In this document: piece by piece, positions 49,258 to 58,390 of the stretch
How positions within the stretch are numbered: the first letter of the stretch is position 1
How the letters are laid out: the number at the start of each line of letters is the position of its first letter
DNA from: Chitinophaga polysaccharea
Lineage (GTDB): Bacteria; Bacteroidota; Bacteroidia; Chitinophagales; Chitinophagaceae
Assembly: GCF_902150045.1 (NCBI RefSeq)
Contig: NZ_CABFVU010000004.1
Location: 799,745 to 863,744 of the forward strand
Direction: 5' to 3'
DNA length: 64,000 bases
Position numbers and translations under genes: made by a program
The notes under the pieces: generated by a model
Databases searched by the model: none
What the model saw: only the letters and a program-made list of their open reading frames with translations
Told to the model about the DNA's origin: nothing

Positions 49258-50856
49258 ATGAAAATAAAATTCAGCATAACAATGATACTGGGCCTGGTAT
49301 TTTTGTGCTCACCAGGCTGCAAAAAATTCCTCGTTCACGATAATCCATCCGGGGTAACCGATGAAGAATGGTGGAAAACCGAAACACATGCCTATAACGC
49401 GCTGGCTTCCATTTATGCAGGGGTACCAGCCGGATCCAGCGGAAGGAACGTCATGTTCTGGTCGGGGCTCAGCGATGAAGCGGTGTGCCGGGGCGACTTC
49501 CGCGGTAACTACGATATTTATACCCGCGGGTTGCAGAACCCTACCTGGGATGTGGCAGAATGGATCTGGCGGGATGATTATATAGATGTACGCCGCGCCT
49601 GCCGCTTTCTTGAGAACGTGGATAAATGTTTTATGGACGATCAGCTGCGCACCCGTATGAAATATGAAGCAAGGGCATTGCGCGCTTTTTATCATATGGA
49701 GATCATGTTGTTTTTTGGCGATATTCCCATTGTTACAAAATCGCTTACTCCTTTGGAGAATCACGTCAAAAGGGATCCGCAGGAAAAAGTGTATGAATTT
49801 ATCCTGGCTGAATTAAAGGAATGTGCGGAGAACCTGCCAGGGGAATATGACAGTGATGAAACCTGGCGTATTTCTGCGGGCGCCTGTAATGCGCTGATTG
49901 TGCGACTTGCTTTATTTTTTCACCATTACGATGTGGCAAAGGATGCTGCCGCAAAGATCATCGGGTCCGGCGTTTATAAATTATACCGCAGCGAAAAAGC
50001 CGGTGTGAACAGCTATGCGGAATTATTCACTTATAGTGGTGAGCTGAACCAGGAACGTATCTTTTTCAAGGATGGTGGATGTGGTAACGCGTGGACTACC
50101 TTTGCACCCTCTGGTATCGGCGGAGAAACATATGTATCGCCTACGATGCAGGTAGTTGATAATTTTGAAACAAGACAGGGCAAAACACCGGCAGAACTGG
50201 GACCGGATTCTGTAGCCATATACCGGAAGAATCCCAACTATAACAACAACCGCGATCCCCGTTTGACTGCTTCTATCCTGTACCCCGGCCAATCGTTTTT
50301 AGATGCTAATTATATCCTTGCCCCGTTTGACAATGCCACCAGCAACACCGATAAAATAGGCGTGCAGAAATCTACCGCCACCGGCTACTGGATCCGTAAG
50401 TACCTGGATCCGCGCGACAGGCAGGCGAGGAGTGGGTCGCTCGATTTCATGTACATCCGTTACAGCGAAGTGTTGTTGTCCTATGCAGAAGCCGCTATTG
50501 AATTAGGAAACTGGCAGGATCCGCTGGTGATGCAATACCTGGATGAGGTGCGTACCCGGGCAGGCATGCCTGCGGTAGATAAACAACGCTACAACAGCGC
50601 GGCCATGCTGCGGCAGCTGGTACGCCGCGAAAGGCAGTCGGAGCTGGCCTTTGAAGGACAGCGGTATTTTGATATCAGGAGATGGGGACTGGTAAAGCAG
50701 GTAATGAACGGACCTGTATATGGCGCAACCAATCCCGCAACAGGTGTTGCGGTAAAAGTGCAGGAACGTTCCTATACCGACAGGGATTATCTTTGGCCAA
50801 TACCTGAAAAGGAAATAGTATCCAACCCGGAAATGACACAAAACACAGGCTACTGA
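49258..50856 (+). CDS. SusD/RagB-family outer membrane lipoprotein
   Basis: The 532-aa protein has a lipoprotein signal (LVFLCSPGC, Cys21). It carries the SusD TPR-like core: EWWKTETHAYNALASIY, RALRAFYHMEIMLFFGDIPIV, YIRYSEVLLSYAEAAIELG and the C-terminal RRERQSELAFEGQRYFDIRRWG, with IPEKEIVSNPEMTQNTGY at the end. It lids the SusC barrel and binds the glycan. I chose ATG 49258 because the frame back to 49186 lies inside the susC end. Its 18-base gap to susC fits co-translation. Confidence 0.95.
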   Translation: MKIKFSITMILGLVFLCSPGCKKFLVHDNPSGVTDEEWWKTETHAYNALASIYAGVPAGSSGRNVMFWSGLSDEAVCRGDFRGNYDIYTRGLQNPTWDVAEWIWRDDYIDVRRACRFLENVDKCFMDDQLRTRMKYEARALRAFYHMEIMLFFGDIPIVTKSLTPLENHVKRDPQEKVYEFILAELKECAENLPGEYDSDETWRISAGACNALIVRLALFFHHYDVAKDAAAKIIGSGVYKLYRSEKAGVNSYAELFTYSGELNQERIFFKDGGCGNAWTTFAPSGIGGETYVSPTMQVVDNFETRQGKTPAELGPDSVAIYRKNPNYNNNRDPRLTASILYPGQSFLDANYILAPFDNATSNTDKIGVQKSTATGYWIRKYLDPRDRQARSGSLDFMYIRYSEVLLSYAEAAIELGNWQDPLVMQYLDEVRTRAGMPAVDKQRYNSAAMLRQLVRRERQSELAFEGQRYFDIRRWGLVKQVMNGPVYGATNPATGVAVKVQERSYTDRDYLWPIPEKEIVSNPEMTQNTGY

Positions 50857-51020
50857 CCTTACCGTTTATAAAATTTCCTTTGCTGTATTTGCATATCATC
50901 TCTTTAGATTATATCTTACCAATCAGTGAACCACGATATGAGAAAACAGTGAAAAAAGCATTATACAGTGAACTAATACTATCAATCAAAACAAATCCAG
51001 GCATTCAATTAAACTGAATT

Positions 51021-52298
51021 ATGGCGAAACAAAACAGCGATTCAAGGCGGGCATTCCTCAAAAATTCCCTGGGAGCGCTTGCTGCATTTACAATTGTGCC
51101 CAGGCATGTGCTGGGCCGCGGTTACCTGGCGCCCAGCGATCAGCTGACCAAAGCCGTTATAGGCACCGGTGGCATGGGCCGCGGTCATTTTGGCTATGCA
51201 GGCACACGGGTAGTGGCCCTTTGCGATGTAGACAGCAGTCACCTGAAACTGGCAATGGACCAGCTGGGTGATAAAAGCAAAGGCGTAAAAACTTTTGCGG
51301 ATTACCGTGAGGTGATCACTTTACCTGAAGTGGATATTGTGCATGTGGCTACTCCGCCGCACTGGCATGGGATCATTGCAGCAGATGCCGCACGCGCGGG
51401 GAAAGACATCTGGTGTGAAAAGCCCATGACAGCCACCATTGGTGAAGGCAAGCGCCTCGTGGAAGCTGTGCAGCAGCATGGAAGGATCTTCCGCCTGAAT
51501 ACCTGGTTCCGCTTTGAAGACCGTTTTTATGGAATGGGCACCACTGTGAAACCGATCAAGAAACTGGTAGACAGCGGCCTGCTTGGCTGGCCGCTGAAAG
51601 TAACGGTGAGTAAGCATACCGGGTTCGACTGGAAATTTTACTGGGTAGGTAAAACCAACCTGGAAGCAATGCCGGTACCAAAAGAACTGGATTATGATAT
51701 GTGGCTGGGGCCAGCGCCGTATCGCCCGTATAACCCGCATCGTGTGCATCAGACCTTCCGTGGCTACTGGGATTATGATGGTGGAGGTTTGGGAGATATG
51801 GGGCAGCATTACCTGGATCCTATCCAGTATTTTTTGGGGAAAGATGATACCAGTCCTGTAAGCGTGGAAGTAGATGCACCGCAACAACACCCTGATGCAG
51901 TAGGTACCTGGAGAAGAATTACCTACACCTATGCAGATGGCTGCCAGATCATCCTTGATGGTGATGGCGCAGATGAAAAGGCCGCTTACATAGAGGGCCC
52001 CAAAGGAAAACTCTATCCCGGTTTCCGTTCGGATATACAGGACCTGGAGAAAAAGCTGGCGGCATTCCCCGATCCTGCACCTCAGCAAACAGATTTCGTG
52101 GATGCTGTAAAGAACCGCCGGAAGTTTGCATTGAACGAAGAAAACGGGCATCGCTCCGCTACCCTGGTGAACATGGGCAAGATCGCCCTGCGCCTGAACC
52201 GCTCGCTCAAATTTGACCCGGTGAAACAGGAGTTTATAGATGATGCCGGCGCCAATGCGCTGATCTATCAGCCAATGCGCGGACCGTGGACTATCTAA
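51021..52298 (+). CDS. Gfo/Idh/MocA-family oxidoreductase, Tat-exported
   Basis: The 425-aa protein has a twin-arginine signal (SRRAFLKNSLGALAAFTIVP). A Rossmann domain follows (VIGTGGMGRGHFGYAG), with PEVDIVHVATPPHWHGIIAADAARAGKDIWCEKPM, the EKP motif typical of the family. The C-terminal GFO_IDH_MocA_C-like sheet has GGGLGDMGQHYLDPIQYFLG. It probably oxidises a sugar to its 3-keto form in the periplasm, using a bound cofactor. It precedes a HEAT-DUF1080 protein by 19 bases, forming a keto-glycoside step with it. Confidence 0.9.
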   Translation: MAKQNSDSRRAFLKNSLGALAAFTIVPRHVLGRGYLAPSDQLTKAVIGTGGMGRGHFGYAGTRVVALCDVDSSHLKLAMDQLGDKSKGVKTFADYREVITLPEVDIVHVATPPHWHGIIAADAARAGKDIWCEKPMTATIGEGKRLVEAVQQHGRIFRLNTWFRFEDRFYGMGTTVKPIKKLVDSGLLGWPLKVTVSKHTGFDWKFYWVGKTNLEAMPVPKELDYDMWLGPAPYRPYNPHRVHQTFRGYWDYDGGGLGDMGQHYLDPIQYFLGKDDTSPVSVEVDAPQQHPDAVGTWRRITYTYADGCQIILDGDGADEKAAYIEGPKGKLYPGFRSDIQDLEKKLAAFPDPAPQQTDFVDAVKNRRKFALNEENGHRSATLVNMGKIALRLNRSLKFDPVKQEFIDDAGANALIYQPMRGPWTI

Positions 52299-52317
52299 AC
52301 AATCAAGTAAACGAATT

Positions 52318-55300
52318 ATGAAAAAGATATTATACTTACTCGTTGCATTACTGGTTGGCTGGAGTAGCCTGGTTTCCGCACAGGGGCCGTCGGACCAGCG
52401 TGCGTTCCATACCAAAATAGCCGATGTACTGGCATTGATGCCTGCTCCCAATAAAACGCAGTTTAACACCAATATGGAATCTATTGCGGCACTGGGAGAG
52501 GAAGGGTTTACTACTATTGCCGGTATGCTGGCAGCCCCCGGAAAAGGGAATAATACCCAACTGGAGTACGCATTGGCAGGTTACGCTTATTATGTTACTC
52601 AGCCCGGTAAGGAGGCTGCCCGTAAACTGGCCTCTGCTGCGCTTTCCAAGGCACTGGCAAAAACAACTGAACCGGAAAATAAATTCTTCCTCATCACCCA
52701 GCTGGAAACACTGGCGGAGGATAATGCTACCAGCACGTTACAGTCGTACCTCACAGATAATCGTCTTTGTGACCCCGCTGCCCGCGCACTGGTAAAAATA
52801 AATACGCCCGCTGCACAGCAGGCCCTGTTACAGGCGCTCAGCACAGCTTCCGGCAACAACCGCATTACGCTCACAGAAGCGTTGGGTGATAGCCGTTATA
52901 CTGCTGCCGCTACCGCTATTGCACCATTAGCCGCTAATGCAGATAAAAAACTCGCTAAAGTAGCGTTGTATGCATTGGCACAGATCGGCGCACCGGCTTC
53001 TGCGCCGGTACTGGCCACTGCTGCTGCCAAAAGCGGTTACTCTTATGATGTAACTGATGCTACTGCTTCCTATCTGTACTATGCTGCCAATATCACTGAT
53101 AAGGCAGCCGCAACAAAAATAGTAGAGAACCTGCTTAAGCAAACAAAAACAGATGCACAGGTCCACACCCGTACTGCCGCGTTAAAACTGCTTACCGCTA
53201 TTAGCGGGGAAAAGAGTATGCCGCTGCTGTTAGCTGCTGCTGATGATAAGAATGCGGAATACCGTGATGCTGCCCTGAAATTTGCAGGCCAGTATAACTT
53301 AGCCGGCAACGCATTGTGGCTGAAGAAACTGTCGGGTGCTGATAATGCCAATAAAGCCGCTGTAATTGGTATGTTGGGAGATAACAAGGTGGCCGCTGCT
53401 TTACCTGCTCTCCTGAAGTTACTGGGTAGTAAGAATGAAGGCGTGAAACTGGCTGCCATTAAAGCTGCCGGCAGCACAGGTGGTGCAGCTGCGTTGCCTT
53501 CCCTGCTGCAAACCATGAAAACAGGCGATGCCGCTACCGTAGAAGCTGTGAAGCAGGCACTGCTCATTATGCCCGGCGAAGAAGTGGCTGCACAGGCAGG
53601 CGCTTCACTGGCAACAATGCCGGCCGCAGCGCAAACGGCCTTACTAACGGTATTGGCTGCACGTAAAGCAGACAGCCGCGTAATGGATGTATTGCCACTC
53701 ACCGCCAGTACGGATGCCACTACCCGAAGCGCAGCTATTGCCGCACTGAAAGACGTGGCTACAAAAGCAAATCTCCCTGAACTGTTTACTTTACTTAATA
53801 ACACCGGCAGCGAGGCAGATATTGCCAGCATCCAGGCGGCGCTTATTAGCGCAGGCGCTACCAGCAATGATGTGCTTACACAAATGAAGCAGGCGCCCGC
53901 CGCTAATCAATCCCGCTATCTTCCTGTACTGGCGGGCATTGGAGAAAAGGAAGCCCTGTTACAGGTGACCACTGCCTTTACTAACGGTGATGCTGCTACG
54001 AAAAAAGCAACAGTAAGGGCATTGTCTTCCTGGAAAAATACAGCTGCCGCACCAGCACTCTTAAAAATTGCCCGCGACGATGCCGCTTACCGTGATGAAG
54101 CCCTGGCCGGCTATGCAGGGCTCACCCGCCGCTCCGGTTTGCCTGCAGATCAGCAGCTGCTGATGTTCCGCAATATAATGGAGCTGTCGCCTTCAGCAAT
54201 GGTACAGCAAAAGGCGCTGGAAGGCATAGAGCGTTGTAAAACATTACCTGCTTTACTGTTTGCCGGCAATTATCTCGATAACCCCGCTGTACAGCAGGCC
54301 GCAGCCAATGCCGTGATGAACATTGCCCTGGCGGATAAGAGTTATAATGGCGCCATTGTACGTTCCCTGCTGGAGAAAACAGCTAAGGTACTGAACGGAC
54401 CCGATGCCGATTACCAGCGGCAGTCGATCCGTAAATACCTGGCTGAAATGCCTGCCGGTGAAGGATTCGTTCCTCTCTTCAACGGTAAAGATCTTACCGG
54501 GTGGAAAGGACTGGTAGAAAACCCGGTGGTGCGTGGTAAAATGGACGCTAAAGCACTCGGCAAGGCACAGGATAAAGCAAATGATAACATGCGTAAAGGC
54601 TGGTCGGTGAAAGACGGCCTGCTGGTATTCGGTGGCAGTGGCGATAACCTCTGTACCGAAAAGAAATATGGCGACTTTGAAATGCTGGTCGACTGGAAGA
54701 TCACCTCACAGGGCGACGCCGGTATTTACCTCCGTGGTTCGCCCCAGGTGCAGATCTGGGATACCTCCCGCACCGATGTGGGCGCGCAGGTAGGCTCCGG
54801 TGGTTTATACAACAACCAGCAGCATGAAAGCAAACCACTGAAACTGGCAGACAATGCTATCGGCGAATGGAATCATTTCCGCATCCTTATGCAAGGGGAT
54901 CGCGTAACAGTATATCTCAATGGAGAGCTGGTAACCGATAACACCATCCTGGAAAACTACTGGGACCGCAAACTGCCCATCTTCCCGGAAGAACAGATCG
55001 AGCTGCAGGCACATGGCACCTATGTCGCATACCGTGATCTTTACATCCGCGAAATTCCGCGTCCGAAGCCTTATGTGCTGAGCGACGAGGAAAAGAAAGC
55101 CGGCTACAAAATGTTGTTCGATGGCACCAACATGCACGAATGGACAGGCAATACCAAAGACTATGTGATTGATAATGGTAATCTGGTGATCTATCCTACC
55201 AATGGTGGTCACGGTAACCTGTATACGAAAGACGAATACAAAAACTTCTCCTTCCGTTTCGAGTTTCAATTAACACCAGGCGCCAACAACGGCCTGGGTA

Positions 55301-55674
55301 TCCGCGCACCACTGGAAGGCGATGCCGCTTATGAAGGTATGGAATTACAGATACTGGATAACGAGGCAGATATCTATAAAGACCTGCATGTATACCAGTA
55401 CCATGGCTCTGTATATGGTGTGATTCCTGCTAAACGCGGTTTCCTGAAACCAGTTGGTGAATGGAATACAGAAGAGGCCATCGTAAACGGCACCCATATC
55501 AAAGTAATACTTAATGGCACTGTTATCCTCGATGGTGATATTGCCGATGCCCGTAAAAACGGAACCCTGGATCATAAAAACCATCCGGGTCTGAACAGGG
55601 AAACCGGTCATATCGGTTTTCTTGGCCATGGGTCTATTGTAAGATTCAGGAATATCAGGGTAAAAACACTGTAG
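52318..55674 (+). CDS. HEAT-repeat protein with two C-terminal DUF1080 domains
   Basis: The 1118-aa exported protein has a signal peptide (MKKILYLLVALLVGWSSLVS, AQ). About 650 residues of HEAT/armadillo-like helical repeats follow (ALAGYAYYV, KAAVIGMLGDNKVAAALPALLKLLG and similar). Then come two DUF1080 domains: FVPLFNGKDLTGWKG at about 715 and YKMLFDGTNMHEWTGN at about 925, each with GDAGIYLRG-type or NNGLGIRAP-type strands. DUF1080 is the 3-keto-disaccharide hydrolase family. Paired domains on a HEAT scaffold suggest a surface or periplasmic glycan-degrading assembly with the SusCD importer upstream. Confidence 0.85.
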   Translation: MKKILYLLVALLVGWSSLVSAQGPSDQRAFHTKIADVLALMPAPNKTQFNTNMESIAALGEEGFTTIAGMLAAPGKGNNTQLEYALAGYAYYVTQPGKEAARKLASAALSKALAKTTEPENKFFLITQLETLAEDNATSTLQSYLTDNRLCDPAARALVKINTPAAQQALLQALSTASGNNRITLTEALGDSRYTAAATAIAPLAANADKKLAKVALYALAQIGAPASAPVLATAAAKSGYSYDVTDATASYLYYAANITDKAAATKIVENLLKQTKTDAQVHTRTAALKLLTAISGEKSMPLLLAAADDKNAEYRDAALKFAGQYNLAGNALWLKKLSGADNANKAAVIGMLGDNKVAAALPALLKLLGSKNEGVKLAAIKAAGSTGGAAALPSLLQTMKTGDAATVEAVKQALLIMPGEEVAAQAGASLATMPAAAQTALLTVLAARKADSRVMDVLPLTASTDATTRSAAIAALKDVATKANLPELFTLLNNTGSEADIASIQAALISAGATSNDVLTQMKQAPAANQSRYLPVLAGIGEKEALLQVTTAFTNGDAATKKATVRALSSWKNTAAAPALLKIARDDAAYRDEALAGYAGLTRRSGLPADQQLLMFRNIMELSPSAMVQQKALEGIERCKTLPALLFAGNYLDNPAVQQAAANAVMNIALADKSYNGAIVRSLLEKTAKVLNGPDADYQRQSIRKYLAEMPAGEGFVPLFNGKDLTGWKGLVENPVVRGKMDAKALGKAQDKANDNMRKGWSVKDGLLVFGGSGDNLCTEKKYGDFEMLVDWKITSQGDAGIYLRGSPQVQIWDTSRTDVGAQVGSGGLYNNQQHESKPLKLADNAIGEWNHFRILMQGDRVTVYLNGELVTDNTILENYWDRKLPIFPEEQIELQAHGTYVAYRDLYIREIPRPKPYVLSDEEKKAGYKMLFDGTNMHEWTGNTKDYVIDNGNLVIYPTNGGHGNLYTKDEYKNFSFRFEFQLTPGANNGLGIRAPLEGDAAYEGMELQILDNEADIYKDLHVYQYHGSVYGVIPAKRGFLKPVGEWNTEEAIVNGTHIKVILNGTVILDGDIADARKNGTLDHKNHPGLNRETGHIGFLGHGSIVRFRNIRVKTL

Positions 55675-55694
55675 TTTTTTGTTTTGAGATACAG

Positions 55695-55727
55695 AACCGT
55701 TCCCGCGCAGGTGGGGACGGTTTTTTT
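55695..55727 (+). terminator. Intrinsic terminator of the SusC-led operon
   Basis: AACCGTTCCC pairs with GGGGACGGTT (a G-T pair included) across a short GC-rich loop and is followed by seven T residues, 20 bases beyond the HEAT-DUF1080 stop. Confidence 0.75.
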
Positions 55728-55868
55728 ATGTAGACTTGATAAGCATGAGTATTTAAATACAACGAACGTGTTAACCATTAATTTGTGAATAGTCATTTTC
55801 TTTGTGTGTAGATATTTGTTAGCCTTATTATAAACTGTGGTGTTCAACCCGTTCATTTTCTTTTACTT

Positions 55869-56927
55869 ATGAAGCATTGTTTTCTTGTAGCCTTTTGCGT
55901 CCTGACAGGGATTAGCCTTAACATTAATGCCCAGAATAAATTGGAAGCCACTGGCAATGCCGGTATTGGCACTACTGCACCGACTGAGAAGCTGGAGATA
56001 TCTTCGGCTGGTTTATCGAATATTAAGTTGACGCATACATCGGATGTACTGGGTGTTGTTGGCGCCGTTAAGTTTAATATGGCCGGCTCTGACCTCGGAA
56101 AGCTGGAAGTGGAAAGGACTATTGCTTCTGGAAGGATGTCAGCGATGAAATTTTTTGTACGAGGCAGCGGAGGCGAGTTTGAAGCAATGAGGATTGTAAA
56201 TAATGGATTTTTGGGAATTGGAGAAACGTCACCGGCAGCCAGACTTCATGTAACAAGCATGCCCGGAACTGTATTTGCCAGATTTACACAAACAGACGTT
56301 GCTGCAACTGATGGTGCACTTAGTTTTATGAACGCTACCGGCGCTGCGGGCAACTTTATTCCTAATATCACCGGTCGAAGTTATGTGCCAGGCCGCTCAA
56401 TTGGCCTTTATTTTATATCGGAGTTAGAAGACGTACTTCCCGCTTCAGATATTCCTTACGGAGGGATTATACTCGATAGCAGAAATAAAACAGGTGCAAG
56501 ACTTGCAACTGCCAATGTCTTGTCGGTTAACAGCGCCGGCGTAAACCTTATGCTGGTAAAAGCCAATGGTAGCGTGGCTATAGGCACCACAGATACCAAA
56601 GGCTACAAACTGGCTGTAAATGGCAGCGGTATCTTCACAAAAGTAGTGGTGAAATCCTACGCCAACTGGCCGGATTTCGTATTCCACCCCAATTACAAAT
56701 TACCTGATTTATCTGAAGTAGAACAGTTTGTTACAAAAAATCAGCATCTCCCCGGTATTCCATCTGCCAGCGAAGTAGAAAAAGAAGGCGTAGATGTGGG
56801 AGAGATGAACAAACAACTTTTACAGAAAGTTGAAGAGCAAATGTTGTATATTATAGAGATGAATAAACAACTGGCCGCTCTTTCTAAAGAAGTGGAAGTA
56901 CTGAAGCAGCAAATTGCTACAAAATAA
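55869..56927 (+). CDS. Secreted protein with fibre-like C-terminal module
   Basis: The 352-aa protein has a signal peptide (KHCFLVAFCVLTGISLNINAQ). Repeats of glycine-rich strand motifs follow (GNAGIGTTAPTEKLEIS, GFLGIGETSPAARLHV, GSVAIGTTDTKGYKLAVNG). A C-terminal region with ANWPDFVFHPNYKLPDLSEV, HLPGIPSASEVEKEGVDVGEMN and a coiled coil at the end (LLQKVEEQMLYIIEMNKQ) resembles trimeric tail-fibre/adhesin modules. The same module recurs in the protein at 58391. It probably forms a surface or secreted fibre linked to the Rhs-like cluster. Confidence 0.7.
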   Translation: MKHCFLVAFCVLTGISLNINAQNKLEATGNAGIGTTAPTEKLEISSAGLSNIKLTHTSDVLGVVGAVKFNMAGSDLGKLEVERTIASGRMSAMKFFVRGSGGEFEAMRIVNNGFLGIGETSPAARLHVTSMPGTVFARFTQTDVAATDGALSFMNATGAAGNFIPNITGRSYVPGRSIGLYFISELEDVLPASDIPYGGIILDSRNKTGARLATANVLSVNSAGVNLMLVKANGSVAIGTTDTKGYKLAVNGSGIFTKVVVKSYANWPDFVFHPNYKLPDLSEVEQFVTKNQHLPGIPSASEVEKEGVDVGEMNKQLLQKVEEQMLYIIEMNKQLAALSKEVEVLKQQIATK

Positions 56928-56941
56928 CCCCCTTATTTGCC

Positions 56942-58360
56942 ATGAAAGCTATTTATCAACTGACCTTATTATTGTTTGTCTGCCTGTATACCGCACAAGC
57001 CCAGGACAGCCTGTTGCAGAAAGCGAACGCTATTCCCGGGAAGTACCTGTCGCAGGTAAAACAAAAGTCCGATAAAATGGAGCGGCAGATCACGGCGCGC
57101 AGTGAAAAAGCTCTGACCCGCTTTATGAAGCAGGAGGAAAAGCTAAAACGCCGGCTGGGGCGCATCGATTCCCTGAAAGCCAATAACCTGTTCGCGCATT
57201 CCATTGATTCCCTCGGCAGCCTGAAATCCCGCATGAAAGGCAAGCTTGGAAAATACTCCGGCGCATTAACCCAGGGCGGTCCTTATCTTGATAGTCTCAG
57301 TAATTCACTGTCTTTTCTGAAAGATTCCAAAGGATTACTGGAACAATCCAAAGGCATTACTGATAAGTTGAACGGTTCCCTGAAATCTGTTGATAACCTG
57401 AAAGATAAACTCGCCCAGGCAGAACAGATCAAAGCGTATATCCGTGAGCGTAAGCAACTGCTGAAGGAACAGCTAAGCCAGTATACCGGCTTTACTAAAG
57501 ACCTGCAGAAAATGAACAAGGAAGCTTATTATTATGCGCAGCAACTGAAAGAGTATAAAGAAGTTTTTAAAGATAAAAAGAAAGCAGAACAGAAGGCGAT
57601 GGAAGTGATTAAGAAGATCCCCGCTTTTAATGACTTCATGCAGAAACATTCCCAGCTCGCCAGCCTGTTCAATATACAAGGCGCCACTGCATCGGCTCCA
57701 AACCTGGAAGGTTTGCAAACGCGTAACCAGGTAGAACAGCTGATCCAGCAACGCCTGGGCAGCGGCCCCAATGCCAGCGCCGCCGTAAGCCAGCAAATGG
57801 CGGAAGCCCGCAGTAAGTTCGATGAATTGAAAAGCAAGTTCCCTGATCTTGACAACGCCGGAGAAATGCCGGACTTCAAGCCAAAGGAAATGAAAACAAA
57901 AAGCTTCCTGCAGAGACTTGAATTTGGCAGCAACATCCAGTTCCAGCGTAGTAATAAATTCTTTCCTTCTACCGGCGACCTTGCAGGACAAGCCGCCTAT
58001 AAGTTCCACAAAAACGGAAGCGCCGGTGTTGGTCTTTCTTACAAACTAGGCATGGGCACCGGCTTTGATAACATCCGTTTCTCCAGCCAGGGTATGGGCA
58101 TCCGCTCTTTCATCGACTGGAAGCTGAAAGGCACCTTTTTCCTGAACGGCGGCTATGAGCAGAACTATCAGCCGGACTACGCCGGCGTGCCTGAAGGAGT
58201 AGGGCAGAAGTGGACCCAAAGTGGGTTGATCGGGATCAGTAAGAAGTACAAGATCAACAGTAAGCTGAAAGGGAACATGATGGTGTTGTTCGACTTTTTA
58301 TATAACCAGCATGTGCCGAGAACTGACCCGGTGAAGGTGAGGCTGGGGTATAATTTTTAG
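56942..58360 (+). CDS. Exported coiled-coil protein with C-terminal beta-barrel-like region
   Basis: The 472-aa protein has a signal (YQLTLLLFVCLYTAQAQ). A long Lys/Glu/Leu-rich coiled coil spans about 25-310 (MKQEEKLKRRLGRIDSLKAN, LKDKKKAEQKAMEVIKKIP). A beta-rich C-terminal part runs from about 325 (SFLQRLEFGSNIQFQRSN...) and ends with VRLGYNF, as outer membrane strands do. It follows the fibre-like gene by 14 bases and precedes another, so it may anchor or secrete these proteins. No family name is recognised. Confidence 0.6.
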   Translation: MKAIYQLTLLLFVCLYTAQAQDSLLQKANAIPGKYLSQVKQKSDKMERQITARSEKALTRFMKQEEKLKRRLGRIDSLKANNLFAHSIDSLGSLKSRMKGKLGKYSGALTQGGPYLDSLSNSLSFLKDSKGLLEQSKGITDKLNGSLKSVDNLKDKLAQAEQIKAYIRERKQLLKEQLSQYTGFTKDLQKMNKEAYYYAQQLKEYKEVFKDKKKAEQKAMEVIKKIPAFNDFMQKHSQLASLFNIQGATASAPNLEGLQTRNQVEQLIQQRLGSGPNASAAVSQQMAEARSKFDELKSKFPDLDNAGEMPDFKPKEMKTKSFLQRLEFGSNIQFQRSNKFFPSTGDLAGQAAYKFHKNGSAGVGLSYKLGMGTGFDNIRFSSQGMGIRSFIDWKLKGTFFLNGGYEQNYQPDYAGVPEGVGQKWTQSGLIGISKKYKINSKLKGNMMVLFDFLYNQHVPRTDPVKVRLGYNF

Positions 58361-58390
58361 AGATTTAATTAGTCACAAAAATTACTATAT

